Assembly (NCBI GenBank): GCA_036823255.1
Contig: DAISGC010000065.1
Coordinates: 1 to 23,545, forward strand
DNA: 23,545 nt
Source of the DNA: UBA4658 sp002405485
Lineage (GTDB): Bacteria > Planctomycetota > Phycisphaerae > Phycisphaerales > UBA1924
Reading direction: 5' to 3'
Position 1 is the first letter of the stretch. Every line of letters starts with the position of its first letter. Below the pieces are notes generated by a model. That model ran no database searches and was not told the origin of the DNA. It saw nothing but the letters and a program-made list of their open reading frames with translations. A program made the translations under genes and the position numbers. Positions 1 to 6,647 of this stretch are shown here, in pieces.

Positions 1-8
1 GGCTGTGG

Positions 9-79
9 CTGGGGCTGTGGTGGGGGTGGGGGGGCGGCACACGTGCAGCCCGGCGGCGATGACCGGTTCGCCGCCGGGC
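9..79. terminator. GC-rich perfect hairpin next to a G-run tract, possible terminator
   Basis: Positions 48-59 (GCCCGGCGGCGA) and 68-79 are a perfect 12-bp inverted repeat around an 8-base loop. There is no T-tract on either side, so it is not a classical intrinsic terminator. Positions 9-36 just before it are almost all G with several runs of four or more, which could form a G-quadruplex. The hairpin may end transcription of a gene beyond the left edge; this is inference from structure only. Confidence 0.35.
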
Positions 80-160
80 GGAGTGTGCCCCTCACGCGCA
101 CAACGCGATGTTTCCGGACCGTGAACGCAGGTATCGGGCGTCAGTCGGCCAAGCGTGAGG

Positions 161-233
161 CATGGAGGGCGTGCTCGCCGGCCGCACACACATTGGCCGG
201 AGCACCGTGGTGCGCGAGCAGAGGCCCTCCATG
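161..233. repeat. Branched inverted-repeat structure downstream of the PAP-CTERM gene
   Basis: The outer arms CATGGAGGGC (161-170) and GCCCTCCATG (224-233) are perfectly complementary. Inside them GCTCGC (173-178) pairs with GCGAGC (214-219). Within that, two hairpins can form: CGGCC (179-183) with GGCCG (195-199), and GCAC (202-205) with GTGC (210-213). The result is a compact four-helix, cloverleaf-like fold of 73 bases. It sits about 35 bases past the stop codon of the minus-strand gene at 269-1096, so it may be a 3' UTR structure or terminator, a small structured RNA, or a remnant of a short inverted-repeat element. No coding sequence was recognised in it. Confidence 0.45.
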
Positions 234-268
234 AACCGCCGGACGGCGCATCGCCGTTGATCGGAAGT

Positions 269-1096
269 TCAGTTGCGACGGCGACGTGCGGCGAGCAGTC
301 CGCCGATCATCAGGCACGCGGCGGAGCCGGGTGCTGGAAGGGGTTCGGAGTAGAAGAAGTCGTCCATCGCAACGACATCGCACGTGCCGTCGTCGGTGTT
401 CAGCGCTGAGAGCGCGCTGTTGCCGGCGGTGATGCGGACGCGTCCGATGCGAGTCCCATCATCGAAGGAGATACCGAGAAACGAGAGCCCGTTGTTGAAC
501 GCAGTCACGGAGTAGATCCCGATGAGCGCGTCGAAGGAGTCGAACAGCTCGATGCGCGTGGTGTGCGCGAGGTCGACATCGGTGAACACCGCGCCGAACC
601 CCATGACGGTTGCCGGCGTCGACGGGCTGCTCGGGATGAAGAACCGCACGTCGGTGATGGTGCTGCCGCTGGCGGCGAAGAGCTTCTGAGACGAGAACGT
701 CTTGAAGGTGTCGTCGTACGTGCCATTGATGTCGCCGAAGCGCAGATTCGGATTGGCATCGTCGCCGGGAATCCTGGCCGACTGGATGAACCCGGCTCCT
801 GACGTCGAGTAGAGCGCGCCGCGCTGCACGGGGCTGCCGTTGAAGCCGTTGGCGGCGAGCGGAGTGGTGATGGTGGAGTTCGCACCGCCGTCCCAGTTGA
901 TCTCTCGGCGGCCGACGGTGAACGCGCCGCCGTTGCCGTTGTTCCCGCCCCCGAGCGAGATGTCGGCGCGGAAGAGGTCGACCGAGGACGCGATCGAGGC
1001 CGGATCCGGTCCAGCGGCGGATCGGATGACGGCGGCGGCATGCGAGAGGGACCCGGCCGACATGAGCGCAAGGACAGCGGTGCTTTCGCGAAGCAT
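269..1096 (-). CDS. Secreted protein with PAP-type (PEP-CTERM-like) C-terminal anchor
   Basis: 275 aa. The N-terminus is a short signal peptide (residues 1 to about 20: one Arg, a hydrophobic Ala/Leu stretch, and a likely cleavage near SHA-A). The body is rich in Gly, Asn, Asp and beta-type sequence, with phrases such as TRIELFDSFD and GISFDDG that recall lectin-like or jelly-roll secreted domains; no catalytic motif was recognised. The C-terminus reads PAPGSAA, then a hydrophobic helix, then RRRR-Asn, which is the three-part layout of PEP-CTERM exosortase sorting signals with PAP in place of PEP, a form I associate with Phycisphaerae. The ATG is preceded by AGGAG (complement of 1105-1109) at 8 bases, supporting this start. 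It is divergent from the sigma factor gene. Its role is unknown; it is likely a surface-anchored or extracellular-matrix protein. Confidence 0.8.
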   Translation of the reverse strand: MLRESTAVLALMSAGSLSHAAAVIRSAAGPDPASIASSVDLFRADISLGGGNNGNGGAFTVGRREINWDGGANSTITTPLAANGFNGSPVQRGALYSTSGAGFIQSARIPGDDANPNLRFGDINGTYDDTFKTFSSQKLFAASGSTITDVRFFIPSSPSTPATVMGFGAVFTDVDLAHTTRIELFDSFDALIGIYSVTAFNNGLSFLGISFDDGTRIGRVRITAGNSALSALNTDDGTCDVVAMDDFFYSEPLPAPGSAACLMIGGLLAARRRRN

Positions 1097-1479
1097 GGGA
1101 ACGTCTCCTGTGATGTGCTGAGAAAACGGCGGCGCCAGCCCCGCACACTTGGCGGGGCGTATCGGGTTCTCAGGGCCGAGGGGAACGACTGTGCTCCCGA
1201 CGCCGCCGGACAGACGCAGATGTCCGTTCGATCATCTGTCTTGCGGAATGCACCGACAACCGCGCCAGATTTCGGCGGGCACTTGCGCCTGGACCGATAG
1301 CAAGGGAAAGTGGGGGGGGCGCAAGGGGCGACGCCGCCGTGCCGAATGAACGGGATTGTCCAGCTAGTATTGCAAGGCGCGGATGGTCACCGGACATGCT
1401 CCGTTGCGTGAGTGTCCGCCGAGTGCACGGGCTTGGGATCATGGGAGGCGTCGGGGTGCAGCTCGCCGGGAGGATTCGC
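1097..1479. promoter_or_regulatory. Divergent intergenic region between PAP-CTERM gene and sigma factor
   Basis: About 380 bases without a supported gene (about 340 if the sigma factor starts at its ATG, 1441). For the minus-strand gene, a weak sigma-70-like pair can be drawn: TTGTCG (complement of 1254-1259), a 17-base spacer, and GATGAT (complement of 1231-1236). Each hexamer matches consensus at four of six positions. No convincing promoter was seen for the plus-strand sigma gene. Short reading frames in this stretch lack start signals and recognisable protein features and were not called. Confidence 0.3.
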
Positions 1480-2037
1480 GTGGATTCGTCCATCTCGACG
1501 GGTCCAGAACGGCTGACACCGGACGCATTCGCGTCTCGGCTTGAGGATGCGCGGCGGGCGTTGTGGTGCATCGCCGCGGCCGTCACCCAGGATCGTGAGC
1601 AGGCGCACGACGTTGTGCAGGAGGCGGCCATGATCGCGCTCGGCAAGCTGCACGAGTTTGAGCCGGGCACGAGCTTTGCTGCGTGGATGGGACAGATCGT
1701 GCGTTTCACCGCGCTCAATGAGCGCCGCCGACGCGCTCGCTCCCGGACCCTGCCGACCGATCCTGGCGTGATGGGTGAGCGCGTGGCCCATGTCGGCTCC
1801 GGCGTCGATGGTGCGGGTGGCCGGGCGGAGTTCACAGGGATCGTTGCTGATGCCTTGCGCGAGCTCGACGACGAGCCGCGCGCGTGCCTGCTCATGCGCA
1901 CCGTGATGGACATGAGTTACCACCAGATCGCCGAGGCGCTTGGCATCCCGGAGGGCACGGCCATGAGCCATGTGCACCGAACACGCCAGCGGCTCCGGGG
2001 GGCTCTCCAGGCACGCGAGGCCGGGGGTGGAGCATGA
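1480..2037 (+). CDS. ECF-type RNA polymerase sigma factor
   Basis: 185 aa from a GTG start. I chose this start because GGGAGG (1468-1473) sits 6 bases before it; the same frame also has an ATG at 1441 with a poorer ribosome site and is open back to 1339. Region 2 spans residues about 25-85 (QAHDVVQEAA, then WMGQIVRFTALNERRR, the core-binding and -10 helix). Region 4 spans about 121-176, with the helix-turn-helix YHQIAEALGIPEGTAMSHVHR that binds the -35 element. The length is typical of ECF sigma factors. The stop overlaps the next gene by ATGA, and that gene encodes a membrane protein laid out like an anti-sigma factor, so the pair probably forms an envelope-responsive switch. The ECF group cannot be assigned from the sequence alone. 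Confidence 0.9.
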   Translation: MDSSISTGPERLTPDAFASRLEDARRALWCIAAAVTQDREQAHDVVQEAAMIALGKLHEFEPGTSFAAWMGQIVRFTALNERRRRARSRTLPTDPGVMGERVAHVGSGVDGAGGRAEFTGIVADALRELDDEPRACLLMRTVMDMSYHQIAEALGIPEGTAMSHVHRTRQRLRGALQAREAGGGA

Positions 2038-2843
2038 CGTCCCGACCGTTTGACGCGATGTCCAGGATCGACGAGTACGTCGACGGGCTGCTCTCGCCCG
2101 ATGAGGTCGCCGCGTTCGAGCGCGAGCTCAAGGTCTCCGCCGAGCTCCGGTCGCATCTTGAGCGGCAGGCGCACGCTGATCGCGAGATCCGTGCGATGTA
2201 TCGCTTCGACGCGGACGGGCGTTCAGAGCGGTCCGCGGCGAGGCCGACGGGAGCGCCCCCCCAAGGGATGGCCGTCGGAACCCTCACGCTTGCAGGTACG
2301 GAGAACGCCGCGACGACCGGCAACCAAAGGGGGCCGTCGCGAACGTCCACGCTCATTCGCCTTCGTCGACTTGCGGTGGCGGCGGTTCTCGTGCTGGGCC
2401 TGGCGGGGGCCTGGGCGGCGTATGTGCACATTACCACGCCCGGCGCCAGACTCGTCTCACCGCAGGAGATCTATCTCGCGCTCGAGAACGCCAACTGGAC
2501 GCCCGAAGAGGTGTGCACCGAGGGGCCCGCGTTCGCGCAGTACGTCCAATCGCGCATGGGACAACCGCTCTCGATCACCGCACGGCCGGGGCTTGAGCTC
2601 GTCGGCTGGTCATATGGCGACGGCTACGACGGCCGGATCGTCGGTGAGAAGACGGTCGTGATGCTCGCACGCGTCAACGGCAGGGGCGTGGCACTCCTGA
2701 TCGACAGAGCCCGTGAGGATCGTTCGTTGAGCGTTCCCGAGGCGAGCGGACTGAGGATCTTCCGTCGCGTGATCGGATCGCTGGTGGTGTACGAAGTCAC
2801 TCCATGGGAGAAGCCGCTCGTGCTCGAAGCCCTGGGTGGCTGA
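2034..2843 (+). CDS. Putative transmembrane anti-sigma factor
   Basis: 269 aa. The start ATG overlaps the sigma factor stop codon (ATGA), implying translational coupling. Residues 1-58 form a short helical cytosolic domain (IDEYVDGLLSPDEVAAFEREL and a following charged helix) typical of anti-sigma N-termini, but without the HxxxCxxC zinc motif of ZAS proteins. Residues 60-108 are a low-complexity linker. One membrane helix lies at about 112-131. The rest, about 140 residues, would be periplasmic and was not recognised; it contains one Cys and a mixed alpha/beta pattern. By position and topology it should sequester the adjacent sigma factor at the membrane and release it in response to an envelope signal. 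That function is inferred from context. Confidence 0.78.
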   Translation: MTSRPFDAMSRIDEYVDGLLSPDEVAAFERELKVSAELRSHLERQAHADREIRAMYRFDADGRSERSAARPTGAPPQGMAVGTLTLAGTENAATTGNQRGPSRTSTLIRLRRLAVAAVLVLGLAGAWAAYVHITTPGARLVSPQEIYLALENANWTPEEVCTEGPAFAQYVQSRMGQPLSITARPGLELVGWSYGDGYDGRIVGEKTVVMLARVNGRGVALLIDRAREDRSLSVPEASGLRIFRRVIGSLVVYEVTPWEKPLVLEALGG

Positions 2844-2898
2844 TGCAGACCGGCATCGCGGCCCGCCCTCGATCTGTGCGCGCCGAGCGACCGCTTCG

Positions 2899-3546
2899 TC
2901 AGAGCGCCTGGGCGATCGAGTCGAGGATGACGTCGGCCTGGGCCAGCTTGTCGCGGGGGACAGTGTGGGCAACTGCCACAACGAACATCCCAGCGGCTTT
3001 GCCCGCGGCAACCCCGGTCGGCGTGTCCTCGATCGCCAGGCAGGCCTCCGGTTGAACGTTGAGCTGGCGGGCGGCGAGCAGATACCCGTCCGGGGCCGGC
3101 TTCATGTTGCGGACATCATCGCCGCAGACGAGCGTGGCAAGATGCTCTCGCAGCCCGAGCACGCGCAGCAGCGGATCGACGGTCGCGCGAACCGAGCCGG
3201 AGCAGACCGCGATCGGGCCGAGGGCTCGAGCGGCACGAACGACCTCGGTGGCCCCGGGCTGCTCGTGAAAGCGCCGCTCGGCGATGCCCCTGGCCATGAG
3301 CGACCACTTTGTCTCCAGGAGCCGGGCGATCTGGGCGTCAGTGACCGATGCGCGGTTCCACTCGGCAATTCGCCGATAGGCGTTGTGATCGCCCCGGCCG
3401 ACGATGTGCGCGTAGAAGTCCTCGCGTGAGAACGTCCATCCCAGCGGCTCGAGCGACGTGCGAATCGCCCATTCGTGCAGCGGTTCGGAGTCGACGAGCA
3501 CGCCGTCAAAGTCGAAGATGATCGCGGCGCGGTTGTGCAGGAGCAT
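2899..3546 (-). CDS. HAD-superfamily hydrolase, beta-phosphoglucomutase/phosphatase-like
   Basis: 215 aa, the normal size for subfamily IA HAD enzymes. All four catalytic motifs are visible: motif I DFDGVLVDSEP with nucleophile D12 and acid/base D14; motif II Ser116 in CSGS; motif III Lys149 in MKPAPDGY; motif IV E173-D174 in EDTPTG. The helical cap lies between motifs I and II, as in beta-phosphoglucomutase and the small sugar-phosphate or phosphoglycolate phosphatases. It should be a cytosolic Mg2+-dependent phosphatase or mutase; the substrate cannot be read from the sequence. It is the last gene of the recQ-led group, 60 bases after the small membrane protein, and converges with the anti-sigma gene. 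Confidence 0.9.
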   Translation of the reverse strand: MLLHNRAAIIFDFDGVLVDSEPLHEWAIRTSLEPLGWTFSREDFYAHIVGRGDHNAYRRIAEWNRASVTDAQIARLLETKWSLMARGIAERRFHEQPGATEVVRAARALGPIAVCSGSVRATVDPLLRVLGLREHLATLVCGDDVRNMKPAPDGYLLAARQLNVQPEACLAIEDTPTGVAAGKAAGMFVVAVAHTVPRDKLAQADVILDSIAQAL

Positions 3547-3606
3547 TCGGCGGATTCCGGGGTGCGGGCGGCTGGCCGACTCGGTTGCGGATGAACCCTC
3601 GGGCGA

Positions 3607-4083
3607 TCAGCGGTCGCCCGCCCGGGGCGTGACGGAGCTTACCAGCGAGGCCATGTACTGCTGAAAGTCATCGTGCATGATCTTCATGCTGGGGGTGGTC
3701 CACATCAACCGGAAGGAGTCCTCCGCGGCGATGTCGCGCATACGACGATCCCAGGACCGAAAATAGTCCTCGGGCACCTGTCCATGGCGATAGCCGAACC
3801 ACACGATCTCGAACACGGAGAGCTGCATCAGATTGAAGAAGTATTCGCGGATCTGCGTCGGGTTCTCGGCGAACTCGACGTCGTGTCGATACACGTTCGC
3901 AAGCGACGGATCGCTCACACGCATCTCCCGGAGGTGCATCTGGGCCTCGACGAGTTTGGCGAAGTTCGCAAAGTGCTGGGCCTCTCGCTGCTTCCGGAAC
4001 TGAATCGCGGTATACACCAGACCGCCGGCGATCGCGAGCGAGGACAGCGCTTGAAACACGAGCTGGAGTTCCTGAAGAGTCAT
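3607..4083 (-). CDS. Small membrane-anchored protein of unknown function
   Basis: 158 aa. One predicted membrane helix at residues about 8-28 (an Ala/Leu/Ile-rich stretch) is followed by a basic, helical cytosolic part. The remainder is rich in aromatic and charged residues (YFFNLMQLSVFEIVWFGYRHG at about 81-101, then WDRRMRDIA). No enzyme motif was recognised. The pattern of one N-terminal membrane helix followed by a helical domain is common in bacterial hypothetical proteins and says little about role. The ATG overlaps the recQ stop (ATGA), with no clear Shine-Dalgarno of its own, so translation probably depends on recQ. A link to recQ is inferred from the overlap only. Confidence 0.7.
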   Translation of the reverse strand: MTLQELQLVFQALSSLAIAGGLVYTAIQFRKQREAQHFANFAKLVEAQMHLREMRVSDPSLANVYRHDVEFAENPTQIREYFFNLMQLSVFEIVWFGYRHGQVPEDYFRSWDRRMRDIAAEDSFRLMWTTPSMKIMHDDFQQYMASLVSSVTPRAGDR

Positions 4084-6533
4084 GGCGGGAGCATAGTGTC
4101 CCCCGGTGCCACGCCGGAGCGTCCGTGCGCCAGCACCAGCCGGATGGTGTGATACTCCACATCGCCGCCGAGATACTCAGAGATCAGACGCAACCCGCCC
4201 CGGCCGGTCGCCTCAGCCGCGGCACGGACGCGCTCGGCGGTACTCTCATCAACCCAAGGCAGGAGCGTTCGCGGCCGGGTGTGCCGGATGAACTCCTCCA
4301 GATATCCGTACACCGTCGATGGGCGTCGGCCGAGCAGTGCGCATACCTCCTCGACCGAGCAGCCGTCCGCAAAGTGACCCGCCGCGAGGCGAGCGCCAGC
4401 AGAGAGCGAACCACGGCCCCCAAGGTCGGGATCACTCGCGGGCGTGTGGGCATGCACTGGCGTCTCGGGGTGCACCGGTTCCATCGGCAGTCCGACCGCG
4501 GCGGCATGCTCGCGGATCGCTGCCAGGAACCGCTCGCCGAACGAGCGCAACTTCGCCGCACCCACCCCTCGGATCCGACCGAAGCCGTCAATGGTCGTCG
4601 GGCGAACGCGACACATTTCCTCCAGAGCAGCATCGCCAAAGACCAGATACGGCGGTACGCCGGTCTTCTGGGCGATGGTGCGTCTCAGAGCTCGCAGATG
4701 CTCGAACAGCTCCCGCTCGGCGGCCGACAGCCCGCCGCGTGAGCCACCCTTGGAGCGGGTCGAGCCCGCATTCGCACGCTCGGGCTCGGTGCGGACTCCG
4801 GCAGGCGAGGCGGCTCGCTGTCGTAGCAGCCGCGGAGCGAAGCGATCCTTGAACAGATCGGATGCCTTCGGTCCCAGCCGGATGACGGGAAACTCACCCG
4901 TGTCGCGTGAGAGAACGTCCGCATCGACGAGCTGGGCGATCCAGCTTGCGAGGGCGTCCTTGGGCTGATCTCTCAGCAGGCCGAACGTGGAGAGTTGATC
5001 ATGCCCGTACTGCAGGATCCTTGCGGAACGCGAGCCTCGCAGGACCTCGGCCACGTAGCCGGCGCCGAACGCCGCCTGTCCGCCTTCCCCACGCAATCTC
5101 GCGACGCAGGAGGCGATCTTCTTGGCGATGACCGGCGCGTCCGGAATGTCATCGAGCTCCTCGAGGCAGACGTCGCACGCGCCGCACTGGCCCCGCGTCG
5201 CATCGGTGCGGGCAGCCTCCGGAGGCTCGTACGCCTGGCCGAAGTGCTCGCTCAGGGCCCGATGTCGGCACATCGTTCCCGAGGCGAGGCGTTGCATCTG
5301 CAGGACCAGATCGATCTGCGACTGAATCACCTCGGTGGCGACCTCGACGTCCGACTCCCGCGCGGATCGCTCGATGAGCTGGATCCACTTGGCGGCGTCG
5401 GAGGAGGAATACAGCAGCACGCACTCGCTCGGCAGCCCGTCACGCCCGGCTCGCCCGGTCTCCTGCTGATACGCCTCGATCGACTTCGGACTCGCGGCGT
5501 GGATCACGCAGCGCACGTCGCCCCGATCGATCCCCATTCCGAACGCCACCGTGGCACAGACGATCGACAAGCGATCACTGATGAAGTCGTCCTGCACACG
5601 TTGGCGCGTGCGATGATCCAGCCCCGCGTGATAAGCCTCGGCGGCCAGACCGTCGGCGGTCAGGCGTGCGGCGAGTCGCTCGGTGTCCCGCCTGCTGATG
5701 CAGTAGATGATGCACGCGCTCCCGACGTGTCGGCGAAGCAGGCCGGTAATCTGTGCATCGCCGCCCCCGATGCGAGGCAACACGCGATACGTGAGGTTCG
5801 GCCGATCGAATCGGCCGACAAGCGCCACCGGATCACGCAGACGCAACTGTTCGGCGATGTCGTTGCGCACGCGCGGCGTCGCCGTGGCCGTGTACGCCTG
5901 CACCGGGGTGCGAGGGAAGATCTCCCGAAGCTCGGCGAGCCGCCGATACTCCGGTCGAAAGTCGTGTCCCCACTGGCTGATGCAGTGCGCCTCGTCGACG
6001 GCGAACCCGCCCAGAAGACCCTTCGACTCCAGGCGCGCCAGCAGCCCGAGCATGGATGAGCCCGTCGCTTCTCCGCTGGCGTCTACGCCCCCGAGCAACC
6101 GCTCGGGCGAGATGAGCAGGAGCTTGATGTCTCCGGTTTCAAGCTGCGTCCGCGTCTCCGCCTGCGCCGATCGATCCACGCCCGAGTGCAACGCCGCCGC
6201 CGGATACTCCGAGAGCTTCAGGCCATCCAACTGATCCTTCATCAAGGCGATCAGCGGCGAGATCACCACCGTGAGCTTGCCGGTCACCACCGGCGGAGTC
6301 TGATAGCACAGCGACTTTCCGCCGCCGGTCGGCAGAATCACAAGAGCGTCACGCCCGGCGATGGCGGCGGCGATCGCTTCGTGCTGCATCGGCCGCAGCG
6401 TGTCAAAGCCCCAATACCTCCGCAACGCCACCCGGATCCGGTCCTCGACCGCGGGTGCAGACCCTGAGCCCGATGGGTTTCCGGCGGCCGGTGCCTGCGG
6501 CGCGGATCGGCCTGTCATGTGCCCTTTGAGCAT
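4080..6533 (-). CDS. recQ: ATP-dependent DNA helicase RecQ
   Basis: 817 aa from the first ATG; a GTG at 6557 and an ATG at 6518 are alternatives and none has a good ribosome site. It is a 3'-5' DNA helicase for recombination and fork repair. Visible parts: RecQ motif 0 near LRPMQHEAI, Walker A PTGGGKS (68-74), DEAH box (180-183), TATATP motif III, the SF2 C-terminal motif QETGRAGRDG, and zinc-binding Cys 422, 450, 453 and 456. After the RQC winged helix there is an HRDC domain at about 603-682 (PPYLVFGDAALEEM...GVGAAKL). The last roughly 100 residues contain a helix-turn-helix block (CSVEEVCALLGRRPSTVYGYLEEF) like the HTH extension seen in some longer RecQ proteins. It is about 200 aa longer than E. 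coli RecQ because of this tail and a linker. The stop overlaps the downstream membrane protein start. Confidence 0.96.
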   Translation of the reverse strand: MLKGHMTGRSAPQAPAAGNPSGSGSAPAVEDRIRVALRRYWGFDTLRPMQHEAIAAAIAGRDALVILPTGGGKSLCYQTPPVVTGKLTVVISPLIALMKDQLDGLKLSEYPAAALHSGVDRSAQAETRTQLETGDIKLLLISPERLLGGVDASGEATGSSMLGLLARLESKGLLGGFAVDEAHCISQWGHDFRPEYRRLAELREIFPRTPVQAYTATATPRVRNDIAEQLRLRDPVALVGRFDRPNLTYRVLPRIGGGDAQITGLLRRHVGSACIIYCISRRDTERLAARLTADGLAAEAYHAGLDHRTRQRVQDDFISDRLSIVCATVAFGMGIDRGDVRCVIHAASPKSIEAYQQETGRAGRDGLPSECVLLYSSSDAAKWIQLIERSARESDVEVATEVIQSQIDLVLQMQRLASGTMCRHRALSEHFGQAYEPPEAARTDATRGQCGACDVCLEELDDIPDAPVIAKKIASCVARLRGEGGQAAFGAGYVAEVLRGSRSARILQYGHDQLSTFGLLRDQPKDALASWIAQLVDADVLSRDTGEFPVIRLGPKASDLFKDRFAPRLLRQRAASPAGVRTEPERANAGSTRSKGGSRGGLSAAERELFEHLRALRRTIAQKTGVPPYLVFGDAALEEMCRVRPTTIDGFGRIRGVGAAKLRSFGERFLAAIREHAAAVGLPMEPVHPETPVHAHTPASDPDLGGRGSLSAGARLAAGHFADGCSVEEVCALLGRRPSTVYGYLEEFIRHTRPRTLLPWVDESTAERVRAAAEATGRGGLRLISEYLGGDVEYHTIRLVLAHGRSGVAPGDTMLPP

Positions 6534-6647
6534 CGGTCCGGAGGATATCGGCGGCACGGTGGCCGAGTGGCCGGAATGGTGGTCCCGTCCGCTCCGCCGC
6601 TTGCCTTCTCTCCGGATGTGTTGCCGATCGCGGGTGGATGGCCCCGT

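Noticed and set aside
1149..1349. Short frame in the divergent region before the sigma factor
   Set aside because: No ribosome site, Arg/Gly-rich product and no recognisable feature.
4080..6533. RecQ and its neighbours as part of an anti-phage defence island
   Set aside because: No nuclease, toxin, methylase or other defence gene is nearby; RecQ is a housekeeping repair helicase in most bacteria.
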